Assembly: GCF_001655675.1 (NCBI RefSeq)
Contig: NZ_LYRP01000001.1
Coordinates: 558,001 to 622,000, forward strand
Direction: 5' to 3'
DNA length: 64,000 nucleotides
Origin: Mangrovibacter phragmitis
GTDB lineage: Bacteria > Pseudomonadota > Gammaproteobacteria > Enterobacterales > Enterobacteriaceae
The position numbers and the translations under genes were made by a program. Positions within the stretch are counted from its first letter, which is position 1. Every line of letters starts with the position of its first letter. Shown here piece by piece: positions 1 to 9,073 of the stretch. The notes beneath the pieces were generated by a model. It was not told the origin of the DNA. It saw only the letters and a list, made by a program, of their open reading frames with translations, and did no database searches.

Positions 1-1466
1 GTTTTATCCCAGGGGACATCCAGTTCAGCAAACACCGTTTTTGCCTGACGCAATTGTCCTTTTCCACCATCAATAAAAATCACATCTGGAATTTTGCTGT
101 CATCAATCGCTTTACCATAGCGCCGGCGCAGTACCTGGTTCATTGCAGCATAATCATCGCCTGGCGTGATGCCGGTAATATTGTAGCGCCGGTAGTCGGC
201 TCGTAATGGCCCACTGGTATCAAAAACCACACATGATGCGACAGTTTGCTCCCCCATAGTGTGGCTGATATCAAAACATTCCATTCGTTTGATTTTGGGC
301 AACTTCAGAACTTCAGCCAGTGCGGTAAGGCGCTGGTGAATGGTTGACTGTTGTGACAGCTTAGTGACCAGTGCTGTCGCAGCATTAGTACGGGCGAGTT
401 TCAAATAACGCGCCCTGTCACCGCGTGGACGTGTTTGTACATGTATTTTACGCCCGGCAAGTTCCGACAGAGAATCACTCAGTAACCCGGGTTCAGCCAG
501 ATTGAAATCCAGCAATATCTCACCAGGTAAAGTACGCGACTGACTTCCCTGCAGGTAAAACTGCCCAACAAAGGTTTCCACCACTTCGCTCAGCTCTGTA
601 CCACCCGGTACTTTCGGGAAATAACTGCGGCTTCCCAGCACCTTGCCCTGGCGAATAAACAGTACATGGACACAGGCCATGCCAGCATCAAATGCCACGC
701 CAATTACATCCAAATCATCGCCAGTATTGGAAACAAATTGCCTTTCAGTAACCCGGCGTACAGCCTGGATCTGGTCTCTTAAGCGCGCCGCTTCTTCAAA
801 TTCAAGCGCCTGGCTGGCGGCTTCCATTCGCGCCACCAGCATCCGGATAACCTGGTCGTCTTTGCCAGACAGGAACAAACGCACATACTCAACTTGTTGC
901 GCATAATCTTCATCGCTGACAATGCCTTTAACACATGGCCCCAGGCAGCGGCCAATTTGATATTGCAGGCAAGGCCGCGAGCGGTTGCGATAAACATTAT
1001 TTTCGCACTGGCGCACAGGGAACACCTTTTGCAGTAACGCCAGAGTCTCGCGAACGGCATAACCATTCGGGAAAGGCCCAAAGTACTCGCCTTTAGCATG
1101 CTTCGCCCCACGATGCATCGCAAGCCTTGGGTGATGGTCGCCGCTCAGAAAGATAAAAGGATAAGATTTATCATCACGCAACAGCACGTTGTAACGTGGC
1201 TGATAAAGCTTGATGTAGTTGTGCTCAAGAAGAAGAGCTTCTGTTTCTGTATGGGTGACAGTGACGTCAATTTGGGCTATTTGAGCTACCAGCGCTTCGG
1301 TTTTTCGGCTGGAGACCTTAGTACGGAAATAACTGGATAACCGTTTTTTCAGATCTTTCGCTTTCCCAACATAAATGACTGTAGCCTGGTCATCATACAT
1401 CCTGTAGACACCAGGCTTGTTAGTCACGGTCTTTAAAAAGGCTTTTGCGTCGAAATATTCACTCAC
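1..1466 (-). CDS. uvrC: UvrABC excinuclease subunit C (3' end outside window)
   Basis: UvrC makes the dual incisions around bulky DNA lesions once UvrA and UvrB have loaded. The frame opens at a GTG at 1466 with [14 protein letters not shown] and continues into the GIY-YIG nuclease signature (GVYRMYDD, then [12 protein letters not shown]). It stays open to base 1, where the last residues read [15 protein letters not shown]. About 488 of the roughly 610 codons usual for the family are present, so the helix-hairpin-helix C-terminus is missing because the window ends, not because the gene is broken. The GTG overlaps the uvrY TGA by 3 bases, so the pair is probably translationally coupled, as in E. 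coli. Confidence 0.97.
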   Translation of the reverse strand, partial: MSEYFDAKAFLKTVTNKPGVYRMYDDQATVIYVGKAKDLKKRLSSYFRTKVSSRKTEALVAQIAQIDVTVTHTETEALLLEHNYIKLYQPRYNVLLRDDKSYPFIFLSGDHHPRLAMHRGAKHAKGEYFGPFPNGYAVRETLALLQKVFPVRQCENNVYRNRSRPCLQYQIGRCLGPCVKGIVSDEDYAQQVEYVRLFLSGKDDQVIRMLVARMEAASQALEFEEAARLRDQIQAVRRVTERQFVSNTGDDLDVIGVAFDAGMACVHVLFIRQGKVLGSRSYFPKVPGGTELSEVVETFVGQFYLQGSQSRTLPGEILLDFNLAEPGLLSDSLSELAGRKIHVQTRPRGDRARYLKLARTNAATALVTKLSQQSTIHQRLTALAEVLKLPKIKRMECFDISHTMGEQTVASCVVFDTSGPLRADYRRYNITGITPGDDYAAMNQVLRRRYGKAIDDSKIPDVIFIDGGKGQLRQAKTVFAELDVPWDK

Positions 1467-2119
1467 TGACTTGCCAAAGGCTCCGTGTTACAAAGACCAT
1501 GACGGATCGCCAGGTGGGTCAACTCGACATCGCCACTGATATGAAGCTTGCTGAACATCCTGTAACGGTAGCTGTTCACTGTTTTTGGGCTGAGGTTGAG
1601 TTGCTCTGAAATTTCATTCACCTTTTGTCCGCGCGTTATCATCAACATAATTTGCAATTCGCGTTCAGATAAAGAAGCAAAAGGTGATTCTGTTTTCTCC
1701 GGCTCTATCTGGCTGAGCGCCATTTGCTGAGCAATATCTGAAGCAATATAGCGTTGGCCTGAGTTCACGAGGCGAATGGCATTCACCACTTCTTGTGGTG
1801 CGGCACCTTTGCTCAAATAACCTGAAGCCCCTGCCTGCATAACTTTTGCGGGAAGCGGGTTTTCAGTATGGATTGTTAACATGATGACTTTAACTTCAGG
1901 CGTGGCGCGCACAATTTTACGGGTGGCTTCAAGTCCACCAATGCCCGGCATGTTCATGTCCATCAGGACAACGTCCACCGGGTTAGCACGGCAGAACTTA
2001 ACAGCATCTTCACCACAGGCAGACTCACCCGCAATACGAATGCCTTTAACATCTTCCAGAATGCGTCGTATCCCTGCGCGCACCAGTTCATGGTCATCAA
2101 CAAGAAACACGTTGATCAA
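1463..2119 (-). CDS. uvrY: BarA/UvrY two-component response regulator
   Basis: UvrY is the response regulator partner of BarA and activates the small RNAs CsrB and CsrC, which titrate CsrA. The receiver domain (about 1-120) has acidic residues D8 and D9, phospho-acceptor D54 in LMDMNMPG, and the conserved lysine in YLSKG. A LuxR-type HTH spans about 145-205 ([20 protein letters not shown]). I chose the TTG at 2119 ([10 protein letters not shown]) over an upstream codon at 2197. It gives 218 aa, the family length, and has a GGAG about 8 bases upstream. The residues encoded further upstream do not resemble a receiver domain. Confidence 0.96.
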   Translation of the reverse strand: MINVFLVDDHELVRAGIRRILEDVKGIRIAGESACGEDAVKFCRANPVDVVLMDMNMPGIGGLEATRKIVRATPEVKVIMLTIHTENPLPAKVMQAGASGYLSKGAAPQEVVNAIRLVNSGQRYIASDIAQQMALSQIEPEKTESPFASLSERELQIMLMITRGQKVNEISEQLNLSPKTVNSYRYRMFSKLHISGDVELTHLAIRHGLCNTEPLASQ

Positions 2120-2657
2120 GGGAGTATCTCCAGAAAAGGGATAACGCTTCATGCCCTTCACATTTCCAGTTGCCTGTACTGTGTATTGCCAGCACACAGG
2201 CTGTTGCCCTCAGCAACTCGATTTATTCCGGGTATATACATCATTTACTGTTTCATAGTACCGGGTTTTACAGCAACTTGAAATTGCTAAAAGAGACAAC
2301 ATCAGTTTTTTATACCAATTGTGAAATTTTATCATGAGGCATAAGATAAAAATGCAACATAGTGGTTAAAAGCAACACAATTATGTAAGTTTGTAACACC
2401 AGGCACAAATTTGCCTTGTCAGGCTTTCCTCCACTCTTTTTTTCCTGCGCCTGTGTGAATGTTTTCCCCGCACTTACACATATCTGCGCGCATTTGTTCG
2501 TCAAGATGAAAGAAAACGATTATCGTTTATTGGATTAAACATGTTGAGATACAGTTTTGCTGACAGAAGGAATATAACTTTCGTGAGCTATGCTATAATG
2601 CGCGCCTTTCGTCACATATTGTGATTGATACATTGTATCATTTTTATGAGGTATCCA
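2120..2657. other. Divergent uvrY/yecF intergenic region
   Basis: This is AT-rich DNA between the uvrY start on the minus strand and the yecF start on the plus strand. It must carry the uvrY-uvrC promoter. The only clear element I see is the yecF promoter at 2591-2599, listed separately. The short open frames here have no ribosome sites or family resemblance. Confidence 0.6.
2591..2599 (+). promoter_or_regulatory. Extended -10 sigma-70 promoter of yecF
   Basis: TGCTATAAT is a perfect TATAAT preceded by the TGN extension, 59 bases before the yecF ATG. The -35 region about 17 bases upstream is poor, which is normal for extended -10 promoters. Transcription would start near 2606. Confidence 0.6.
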
Positions 2658-2882
2658 ATGAGCCAACCTGATTTATCCACTAGTGAAAACCTCCAGGAAA
2701 TTGCACTGGAAATCACCTGCCTGAAAGCAATGGTCACCCAAATGCTGAAAGCTATGGGCCAGGCCGATGCAGGGCGCGTGATTATTAAAATGGAAAAGCA
2801 GATTGCAGAAATGGAAGATCCGGCTCAGGCGGCCGTATTCACCAATACAGTTAAGCAAATTAAACAAGCTTATCGCCAGTAA
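2658..2882 (+). CDS. yecF: YecF family protein (DUF2594)
   Basis: This is a 74-residue soluble protein of unknown function, conserved between uvrY and sdiA in enterobacteria. The C-terminal half ([26 protein letters not shown]) is nearly the same as E. coli YecF. The ATG at 2658 gives exactly the E. coli length. The 11 extra codons of the longer frame from 2625 have no ribosome site and lie in the 5' leader. The protein has no signal peptide or membrane segment and is predicted to be mostly helical. The gene is monocistronic and closed by the hairpin at 2899. Confidence 0.93.
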   Translation: MSQPDLSTSENLQEIALEITCLKAMVTQMLKAMGQADAGRVIIKMEKQIAEMEDPAQAAVFTNTVKQIKQAYRQ

Positions 2883-2898
2883 CCCTCTGCCATAAAAG

Positions 2899-2937
2899 AA
2901 AAGGCCGGTGGATATTGAGATCCCCTGCCGGCCTTTT
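2899..2937. terminator. Bidirectional terminator between yecF and sdiA
   Basis: A perfect 10-bp stem (AAAAGGCCGG with CCGGCCTTTT) closes a 19-base loop. Each strand ends in a T run, so it serves the convergent genes yecF and sdiA. Confidence 0.85.
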
Positions 2938-2970
2938 CGCTTCTGTCTGCACGCAGAACAATGTTGCCTT

Positions 2971-3693
2971 TCAGATAAGCCCTGTTGCCGCGGCATAACA
3001 GGCTATTTGGGTTTTATTCGGCGCATTAAACTTCTTCTGCATATTTTTTTGGTGAAAATTTACTGTATTTTCTGAGATAGATAAAATCATGGCAATTTCT
3101 GCAGAGGTTTTACCTTCCGCAGTCCAAAGCAAAATCTCCCTTTCCCTTTTGCTCAGCTTGTACTCAACAGACTGCTGTACCTGTTCATCAAGACGATTAA
3201 GGGTAACCATGCTCAATTCAGTCAGTAACTGAAGATGCAATGATGTTTCATCATCGCTCAAAGCCTGTTTACGCTTACATTCCGTTGATACAGACAAGAA
3301 TCCAATGGCCCTGCTCGGCGCAATCAGGCACTGGGTGACGCCAAATCGCAGGCCGTGCGCCTGCGCAGATGCCCAAAACTCGGGGACATCGCGGAACAGT
3401 GACTCATTCCACGGCAGATAGCCAAGATTATAGTTCTCTGGCCGTAACACCGGGTCTATATCAAAGTAGTTATTCGAAATATATTCATTCTGCCATTCCT
3501 GACTGTAAGTTGAATAAACAGTTAGCTTAGGTCTGGTAAAAGGAACCGGATAGCGAATACACAAAGCGAAACAATCATAACCTATCAATTGAGTCTCTTC
3601 AGTTAACAAATCCCACAGCTCCTGAGTTTGTTGTACTGAATTAAAGCGAGACTTCACTTCGCATCGCCAACTAAAGAAGTTGGTATTTCCCAT
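2971..3693 (-). CDS. sdiA: SdiA, LuxR-type acyl-homoserine-lactone receptor
   Basis: SdiA is the orphan LuxR receptor that senses AHLs made by other bacteria. The autoinducer-binding domain occupies about 1-165 (HPVPFTRP-like segment PVPFTRPKL, DIDPVLRPENY, RAHGLR-like AQAHGLRFGVTQ). The HTH follows (SKREREILLWTAEGKTSAEI and SISENTVNFHQKNMQ). I start at the ATG at 3693, giving 240 aa as in E. coli and the MGNTNFFSWR beginning, with GGAG 13 bases upstream. The 18 codons from 3747 do not match the family. There is no luxI-type synthase in the window, in keeping with the solo role. Confidence 0.95.
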   Translation of the reverse strand: MGNTNFFSWRCEVKSRFNSVQQTQELWDLLTEETQLIGYDCFALCIRYPVPFTRPKLTVYSTYSQEWQNEYISNNYFDIDPVLRPENYNLGYLPWNESLFRDVPEFWASAQAHGLRFGVTQCLIAPSRAIGFLSVSTECKRKQALSDDETSLHLQLLTELSMVTLNRLDEQVQQSVEYKLSKREREILLWTAEGKTSAEIAMILSISENTVNFHQKNMQKKFNAPNKTQIACYAAATGLI

Positions 3694-4102
3694 TATTTTT
3701 CTACATCTCCTAATCTGCCACCTGGACCGACATGGATAAAATACCATACAAATAGGAAAACGTTAGTGTAAAAGGCATTTTTCTCAGGAAAAATCTTATT
3801 GATTATTGGGTGATTGTTCTACTCGCCTGTATTGACAGTATTTATACTCATCACGCTAATAATTACTCATATCGACAGTATTAAATCACTTAAGAGCCAT
3901 CTTACCACTGCTTAATAATCTCATGCACACCACAGGCCATTTGCATTATGTACTGTTTGGGCTTCAGTATGACAAAGAGGAATAACCTATTGGCAGGCGA
4001 GTTGAGGGTGTCTGGTACGAGGAGGGAAATTGCCAATGGAAATGATACCTGGAGTCAATTCAGATAAAACCAGCGCACCAGCCGGCGCGCCGATAGTACT
4101 GG
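3694..4102. other. sdiA-tcyN intergenic region
   Basis: These 409 AT-rich bases lie upstream of sdiA and downstream of tcyN, so they should hold the sdiA promoter and the end of the tcy transcript. An imperfect hairpin around 4072-4100 (CCGGCGCGCC core) may mark the transcript end but lacks a clean T run. I see no gene here. Confidence 0.4.
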
Positions 4103-4855
4103 TTAATTGACTAAAAACTTTTCCAGAAACTGACGGGTTCTCGGATGTTCCGGATTGGAAAACAGTTGATGCGCAGGCCCCTGTTCAACGATGTTTCCCT
4201 GGTCCATAAATATTGCTCTGTCGGCGACATCCCTGGCAAACGACATTTCGTGAGTCACAATGACCATGGTGCGTTTTTCTTCAGCAAGCGCGCGGATTGT
4301 CGTTAACACCTCGCCCACTAGCTCTGGGTCCAGCGCTGATGTCGGCTCATCAAACAGAATTACTTCTGGTTGCATGGCTAATGCGCGGGCAATCGCCACA
4401 CGCTGCTGCTGCCCACCACTCAGGCGCTTCGGGTACTGGTTTTCTTTGCCCGTCAACCCGACTTTTGCCAGCAGTTCACGGGCGACAGCAATGGATGACT
4501 CCCGCGATTCACCCTTCACGATAACCGGACCTTCGATAATATTCTCAAGCACAGTACGGTGAGGAAACAAATTAAAGTTCTGGAAAACAAAACCAACATG
4601 TTGGCGCAACTGACGTATTTTAGCGCGCTGGCGGCTGATGCCAGTCTGTGCATCAACCAGAATATCCCCAACTTTGATTGTGCCACTGTCCGGGATTTCC
4701 AGTAAATTGATACTACGCAACAAGGTTGTTTTCCCGGAACCACTTGGCCCGATAATTGCCACAACTTCACCGGGGCGGACATCAAAATCGATTCCGTGTA
4801 ACACAGTCTGACCATGAAAGGTTTTGACCAGTTTTTTCACTTCAATGGCGCTCAT
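4103..4855 (-). CDS. tcyN: L-cystine ABC transporter ATP-binding subunit
   Basis: This is the ATPase of the high-affinity cystine importer (formerly yecC). At 250 aa it shows every ABC signature: Walker A GPSGSGKTT (36-44), Q-loop near 92, signature LSGGQQQR (145-152), Walker B VILFDEPTSALDP (165-177) and the switch histidine in IVTHEM. It would work as a dimer on the cytoplasmic face of TcyL. The start overlaps the tcyL stop by 4 bases (ATGA), so the two subunits are co-translated. The uptake genes sit together with the D-cysteine desulfhydrase dcyD. Confidence 0.95.
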   Translation of the reverse strand: MSAIEVKKLVKTFHGQTVLHGIDFDVRPGEVVAIIGPSGSGKTTLLRSINLLEIPDSGTIKVGDILVDAQTGISRQRAKIRQLRQHVGFVFQNFNLFPHRTVLENIIEGPVIVKGESRESSIAVARELLAKVGLTGKENQYPKRLSGGQQQRVAIARALAMQPEVILFDEPTSALDPELVGEVLTTIRALAEEKRTMVIVTHEMSFARDVADRAIFMDQGNIVEQGPAHQLFSNPEHPRTRQFLEKFLVN

Positions 4856-5520
4856 TTAGGGTCTCGCTCCTGGCGGTTTAACTGGTTTTCAAAATAATTC
4901 TGCAGTGCAGACAGTACCGTAGCCATGACCCAGTAGATAACTGACGCTGCCAGGTACATAGTGAACACTTCCAGAGTGCGTGATGTAATTAATTGCGCCT
5001 GGCGAAACAGCTCAGGGACCTGAATGGTGGCAGCAAGTGATGTGTCTTTTACCAGGCTGATAAAGCTGTTACTCAGTGGCGGCAGAGCGACTCTCGCCGC
5101 CTGAGGTAAAATAGCGCGACGCATTGTCTGCCAGCGCGACATCCCAATACTTGCCGCAGCTTCCCACTGCCCTTTGTCAATAGAACCAATAGCGGCGCGC
5201 AAAGTTTCTGCTGCATAGGCCGCCGTGTTGAGTGACAGGCCAATCATAGCGGATGGTACAGGATCCAGCTCAATACCAAATTGAGGGAGACCGTAATAAA
5301 TCATAAATAGCTGCGCTATCAGTGGAGTACCACGGAAAATGGAAATATAAGCCCGCGCCAGCCAGGACACAGGCCATACTGGCGACATTCTCATTAGTGC
5401 CAGTACAAACCCCAGAACCAGGCCAAAGAACATGCCACCGATACTGAGCTGAAGTGTAAATACCGCGCCTTTAAGTAGATAAGGCAGGGATTCCAGTATT
5501 AACTGAAGACTTTCTTGCAT
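4852..5520 (-). CDS. tcyL: L-cystine ABC transporter permease
   Basis: This is the inner-membrane permease of the cystine importer (formerly yecS), 222 aa, belonging to the His/Glu/Gln/Arg permease family. Hydrophobic stretches near 15-45, 55-80, 90-110 and 185-210 fit the five-helix topology. The cytoplasmic EAA-type coupling loop is visible as EAAASIGMSRWQTMRRAILP. It lies 24 bases after dcyD and overlaps tcyN by 4 bases, so dcyD-tcyL-tcyN form one unit. The family acts as a homodimer with TcyN and receives cystine from TcyJ. Confidence 0.95.
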   Translation of the reverse strand: MQESLQLILESLPYLLKGAVFTLQLSIGGMFFGLVLGFVLALMRMSPVWPVSWLARAYISIFRGTPLIAQLFMIYYGLPQFGIELDPVPSAMIGLSLNTAAYAAETLRAAIGSIDKGQWEAAASIGMSRWQTMRRAILPQAARVALPPLSNSFISLVKDTSLAATIQVPELFRQAQLITSRTLEVFTMYLAASVIYWVMATVLSALQNYFENQLNRQERDPK

Positions 5521-5544
5521 TATTATTGTTTACCCTGAAAAACG

Positions 5545-6546
5545 TTATACATGAGGATGATAGGCGAATAGCGCTGGCGCTCCACCGGTGTGAATAAACA
5601 GTACCGGGCCTTCATCTTTGAAGCGTTTCTGGTTGATACCGTCAATCAACCCTGCCATTGCCTTGCCGGTATACACCGGGTCCAGCAAAATGCCTTCCAG
5701 TTCAGCCACCAGTTTCACTGCATCATTGCCCGCCTGGTTTGGCATACCATATTCTGGAGCAAAATAGTCATCCCACAGTAAGATATCATCACTGACCTGG
5801 GTATCCAGCAACGTAGCCACGTCGTGTTGTAGTTTTACGACTTTGGGCCTCTGTTGCTCTGCAGTACGCGAAACTGTAACACCAATCAACTCCGTACCCG
5901 GCATGGCCAGTTCAAGCCCGACAGCAAGTCCCGCATGAGTGCCGGCACTACCCGATGCCACTATCACCGAAGAAATACGCGCGGCTTCATCACACTGCCC
6001 GGCAATTTCCAGCGCACTTTCGACATACCCCAGAGCGCCCAGCGCATTAGAGCCACCAACAGGCACAACGTAGGGACGAAATCCCTGAGCTTCCAGGCGT
6101 TCAGCAATTTCTGCCAGTTGTGCGTCAGGCGCATCCAGCGCGGCACACATTTCCACCTGGACATTAAAGAGATCCAGCAACAGCCGGTTACCGTTTGTCA
6201 GGTAGTTTTCTGCCTGAGTGCCGATGGGGTTTTCCAGTAATGCGACACAATGTAACCCCAGTTTTGCGGCAACAGCGGCCGTCTGGCGAACATGGTTGGA
6301 CTGAATGGCACCGGCAGTCACTAATGTGTCGGCACCTTCACGCAGGGCTTCTGCCGCCAGAAACTCCAGTTTGCGCAATTTATTCCCGCCCATCGCCAGC
6401 GGCGTGGTGTCATCACGTTTGATGAAAATTTCCCGGCCAAGGTGGTCTGATAAACGTGGCAGGTATTCCAGCGCGGTTGGCGCACCAATCAGTTCAAGGC
6501 GAGGGAAACGAGTAAGATTTTGCAAGGACAAATTTTGCTGGAGCAT
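5545..6546 (-). CDS. dcyD: D-cysteine desulfhydrase (PLP enzyme)
   Basis: DcyD splits D-cysteine to pyruvate, ammonia and sulfide. At 333 aa it belongs to the ACC-deaminase-like fold type II PLP enzymes. The Schiff-base lysine is K56 in [11 protein letters not shown], followed by [15 protein letters not shown], and the phosphate-binding and C-terminal motifs [11 protein letters not shown] and [18 protein letters not shown] are intact. The ATG at 6546 has GGAGG 4 bases upstream. The N-terminus is about five residues longer than in E. coli. It is encoded with the cystine importer, which suggests use of imported sulfur amino acids, and it follows the terminator behind tcyJ. Confidence 0.95.
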   Translation of the reverse strand: MLQQNLSLQNLTRFPRLELIGAPTALEYLPRLSDHLGREIFIKRDDTTPLAMGGNKLRKLEFLAAEALREGADTLVTAGAIQSNHVRQTAAVAAKLGLHCVALLENPIGTQAENYLTNGNRLLLDLFNVQVEMCAALDAPDAQLAEIAERLEAQGFRPYVVPVGGSNALGALGYVESALEIAGQCDEAARISSVIVASGSAGTHAGLAVGLELAMPGTELIGVTVSRTAEQQRPKVVKLQHDVATLLDTQVSDDILLWDDYFAPEYGMPNQAGNDAVKLVAELEGILLDPVYTGKAMAGLIDGINQKRFKDEGPVLFIHTGGAPALFAYHPHV

Positions 6547-6633
6547 AGTGCCTCCGGGTTACCGGTAAAAGAGTCATGTTATTGATTATGCTACAGGGAT
6601 AAGCTAACCAACAGTTCCATAGCCAGAAACGAT

Positions 6634-6658
6634 AAAAAAAGGTGCCAAAGGCACCTTT
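6634..6658 (-). terminator. Intrinsic terminator after tcyJ
   Basis: A 9-bp stem (AAAGGTGCC with GGCACCTTT) has a 3-base loop and a run of seven T on the minus strand. It ends the fliAZ/tcyJ transcript before dcyD, probably only partly. Confidence 0.85.
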
Positions 6659-6684
6659 CAGAGATAATTCGTGCGGATGCGTCC

Positions 6685-7485
6685 TTACTTCGTGACGTCG
6701 GCACCAAACCATTTTTCTGACAGCGCTGGCAGGCTGCCATCTTTTTGCATATCGGCAATCGCACTGTTAATGGCTTTGAGCAAATCTTCATTACCTTTGC
6801 GCAATGCTACGCCAGACTCCTGACGGGAGAACGGCTGCCCGGTCACGGCCAGAGTATCGTGAGTTTTCTTGACCAAATCCAGTGCCGCCAGGCGGTCGAC
6901 CAGAATGGCATCTATACGCCCTACACGCAGATCCTGGTATTTGGTCGGATCATCATCATAGGTACGGATATCAACACCCGGTACATGTTCACGCAACCAT
7001 TGTTCGTAGTTAGTGCCCAGGCCAACGCCCACTTTTTTACCTTTGAGGTCTGCGGCGGTTTTAATTTCCCCGGCATTCTCTTTTTTCACCAGCGCCTGAA
7101 TACCTGAAACGGTATAAGGCGTGGAGAAATCATATTTTTTCTCACGCTCAGGTGAAATCGTAACCTGGTTAATGACCACATCAATACGCTTTGCATCAAG
7201 GGATGCCAACATGCCATCCCATTTGGTCGGTTTCAGGTCAGCTTTTACGCCAAGGTGATGCGCCAGGGCTTTAGCAAAATCGACTTCGAACCCGGCAAGC
7301 TTGCCATCCGCATCCTGAAAACTGAATGGAGGATAAGTGCCTTCAAGCCCGACACGCAGGGTGCCGCGCTCTTTAATCGTGTTGAGCAGGTTTTCAGCGG
7401 CAAAAGTTTTCACACTCATACCAGCGACCAGCGCAACTGCCATCATTCCCATCAAAGCCTGTCGGCCGAAGGTTGTTAATTTCAT
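6685..7485 (-). CDS. tcyJ: L-cystine-binding periplasmic protein
   Basis: This is the periplasmic receptor of the cystine importer (also called fliY), 266 aa from the ATG at 7485. The 22 residues encoded upstream of it are not family-like. A signal peptide (MKLTTFGRQALMGMMAVALV, cleavage after TFA near residue 29) precedes a solute-binding type 3 domain with the GLEGTYPPFSF ligand loop, DVVINQVTIS and DDDPTKYQDLRVGRIDA. It lies 89 bases after fliZ, so it can be co-transcribed with fliAZ as in E. coli, although its role is transport and not motility. Confidence 0.96.
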   Translation of the reverse strand: MKLTTFGRQALMGMMAVALVAGMSVKTFAAENLLNTIKERGTLRVGLEGTYPPFSFQDADGKLAGFEVDFAKALAHHLGVKADLKPTKWDGMLASLDAKRIDVVINQVTISPEREKKYDFSTPYTVSGIQALVKKENAGEIKTAADLKGKKVGVGLGTNYEQWLREHVPGVDIRTYDDDPTKYQDLRVGRIDAILVDRLAALDLVKKTHDTLAVTGQPFSRQESGVALRKGNEDLLKAINSAIADMQKDGSLPALSEKWFGADVTK

Positions 7486-7574
7486 TATTAATCTCTTCCC
7501 AATGTGTAAATTGTGATGCAGTTTAGTGCCTGATTCAGATAAATCAAACACACTCTGCTACAACTTATGCCTTT

Positions 7575-8126
7575 TTAATATATAGCGGAAGTCGATTTGT
7601 TTTCAGCCTGGCTATCCGGCAGCTGGTTTTTTTGCCGTAAATACTGTGCGTACTTACGCAAGGCGATACGGTAATTGTTCGGGCTGGTTGCCGGTAACCA
7701 CTGCTCCAGGGCTTCGTCCGGCGTGAGATCACAGGCCAGCTCTTTTGCCACACCTTGCTCAGCCAGATGCGTCGCCAGGCGGCGCAGGCGCACAACATAC
7801 TCGCGAATGGTGCCGTGGCTCATTTCAGTTTGTTCAAAAAGGTACTGTTTGAAGCCAATAATATCAAACCAGTCATTATGTTCGTTGCAATGCAAATCAC
7901 TGCAAAAGCGGCACAATGCAATCCAGTCCTGTTTGACAATTTGCCATGTCGCTTCATCAATCAACGTATCCAGTTGAGCGATGGCGGTTTTATTGACGAT
8001 TTCATCACGCCTGACCAGTGTTATTCTGTCCAGCAACTTGCCACAGTGAGCACAGTGGGTTTGCGAGTGTTTGAAATCTTTAAGATAGCGGCTTAGCGGC
8101 CGTCTTTTGGGTTGTTGCACCGTCAT
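7575..8126 (-). CDS. fliZ: FliZ, flagellar regulator
   Basis: FliZ in E. coli and Salmonella represses RpoS-dependent genes, including curli, and keeps class 2 flagellar expression high. The 183-residue length equals that of E. coli. It resembles the core-binding domain of tyrosine recombinases but lacks the catalytic domain. The start PLSRYLKDFKHSQTHCAHC and the segment EYVVRLRRLATHL are well conserved. Cysteine pairs CAHC and CRFC could bind metal, which is inference. The ATG at 8126 has GGGAG just upstream. It lies 65 bases after fliA in one operon. Confidence 0.95.
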   Translation of the reverse strand: MTVQQPKRRPLSRYLKDFKHSQTHCAHCGKLLDRITLVRRDEIVNKTAIAQLDTLIDEATWQIVKQDWIALCRFCSDLHCNEHNDWFDIIGFKQYLFEQTEMSHGTIREYVVRLRRLATHLAEQGVAKELACDLTPDEALEQWLPATSPNNYRIALRKYAQYLRQKNQLPDSQAENKSTSAIY

Positions 8127-8191
8127 GATAACTCCCTGGTATTAAAGGTCTATGGGGCGGCTCTACCAGGATCATGACGGTGTGTCAGAAT

Positions 8192-8911
8192 CTATAACTT
8201 ACCCAGCTTAGTGCGTAATCGTTTAATCGCCTGACTGTGCAACTGACTTACCCGTGATTCACCGACTTCCAGTACAGCGCCAATCTCTTTGAGGTTGAGC
8301 TCTTCCTGGTAATACAGCGTCAACACCAGTTGTTCGCGTTCCGGAAGTGATTCAATGGCCTCAGCCACGCGCTCCCGTAAATCGCTGTTCAACAATTGTT
8401 GCAGCGGGTTCTCTTGCTGGTGATCATCAGTCACCAACTCAATGCTATCGCCATGCTCTTCACGCCACTCATCATAAGAAAAGAGTTGGCTGTTATTTGT
8501 GTCGAGCAGCATCTGACGATAATCTTCGAGCGAAATATTCAGGCGCTCTGCAACCTCGATTTCAGTTGCGTTACGCCCTAACTCCTGCTCCAGTTGCCCA
8601 ATCGCCTGCGCGACTTCTCGTGCGTTACGCCGGACACTGCGCGGGACCCAGTCCCGACTACGCAGTTCATCCAGCATAGCACCACGAATACGTTGCACTG
8701 CGTAAGTGGTAAAAGCCGTTCCTTGCAGGGCGTCATAGCGTTCAACCGCACTCAACAACCCGATGCCGCCCGCCTGCAGCAAATCATCCAGTTCAACGCT
8801 CGCCGGCAATCGCACCTGCAGGCGCAATGCTTCGTGGCGCACCAGAGGTACATATCGCTGCCACAGCGAGTGTTTATCCATTACACCATCAGCGGTATAG
8901 AGTGAATTCAC
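8192..8911 (-). CDS. fliA: Flagellar sigma factor FliA (sigma-28)
   Basis: FliA directs RNA polymerase to class 3 flagellar and chemotaxis promoters and is held inactive by FlgM until the hook is done. The 239 aa match the E. coli length. Region 2 carries DLLQAGGIGLLSAVERYD and GTAFTTYAVQRIRGAMLDEL, and region 4 ends with LKEIGAVLEVGESRVSQLH. The start is GTG at 8911 (MNSLYTADG), as in E. coli. A sigma-28-like promoter precedes it at 8936-8962, so the gene is probably autoregulated. Targets visible in this window include fliC, fliD and cheV. Confidence 0.97.
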   Translation of the reverse strand: MNSLYTADGVMDKHSLWQRYVPLVRHEALRLQVRLPASVELDDLLQAGGIGLLSAVERYDALQGTAFTTYAVQRIRGAMLDELRSRDWVPRSVRRNAREVAQAIGQLEQELGRNATEIEVAERLNISLEDYRQMLLDTNNSQLFSYDEWREEHGDSIELVTDDHQQENPLQQLLNSDLRERVAEAIESLPEREQLVLTLYYQEELNLKEIGAVLEVGESRVSQLHSQAIKRLRTKLGKL

Positions 8912-8935
8912 GATAAACAGCCCTGCGTTAATGAG

Positions 8936-8962
8936 TTATCGGCACCATTATCTGATTCTGGA
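8936..8962 (-). promoter_or_regulatory. Sigma-28-type promoter of fliAZ
   Basis: On the minus strand a perfect -10 element GCCGATAA lies 11 bases after a weaker -35 (TCCAGAAT). The spacing and flanks resemble the E. coli fliA promoter. It stands about 25 bases before the fliA GTG. Confidence 0.65.
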
Positions 8963-9073
8963 GGGCATTTAATCCGAGGAATAGTGGGATAAATGGGGTT
9001 TTATTTGCGCCTTATCGATTTTAAGTGCGGGAATACCATAGCCAGAGTAACTTTTCTGCCCCCCGAGGAACAA

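Noticed and set aside
8993..9073. 27 extra N-terminal codons of the ATP-grasp/HAD protein
   Set aside because: No ribosome site at 8993, whereas the ATG at 9074 has GAGGAACAA and begins with a typical Rossmann-like strand.
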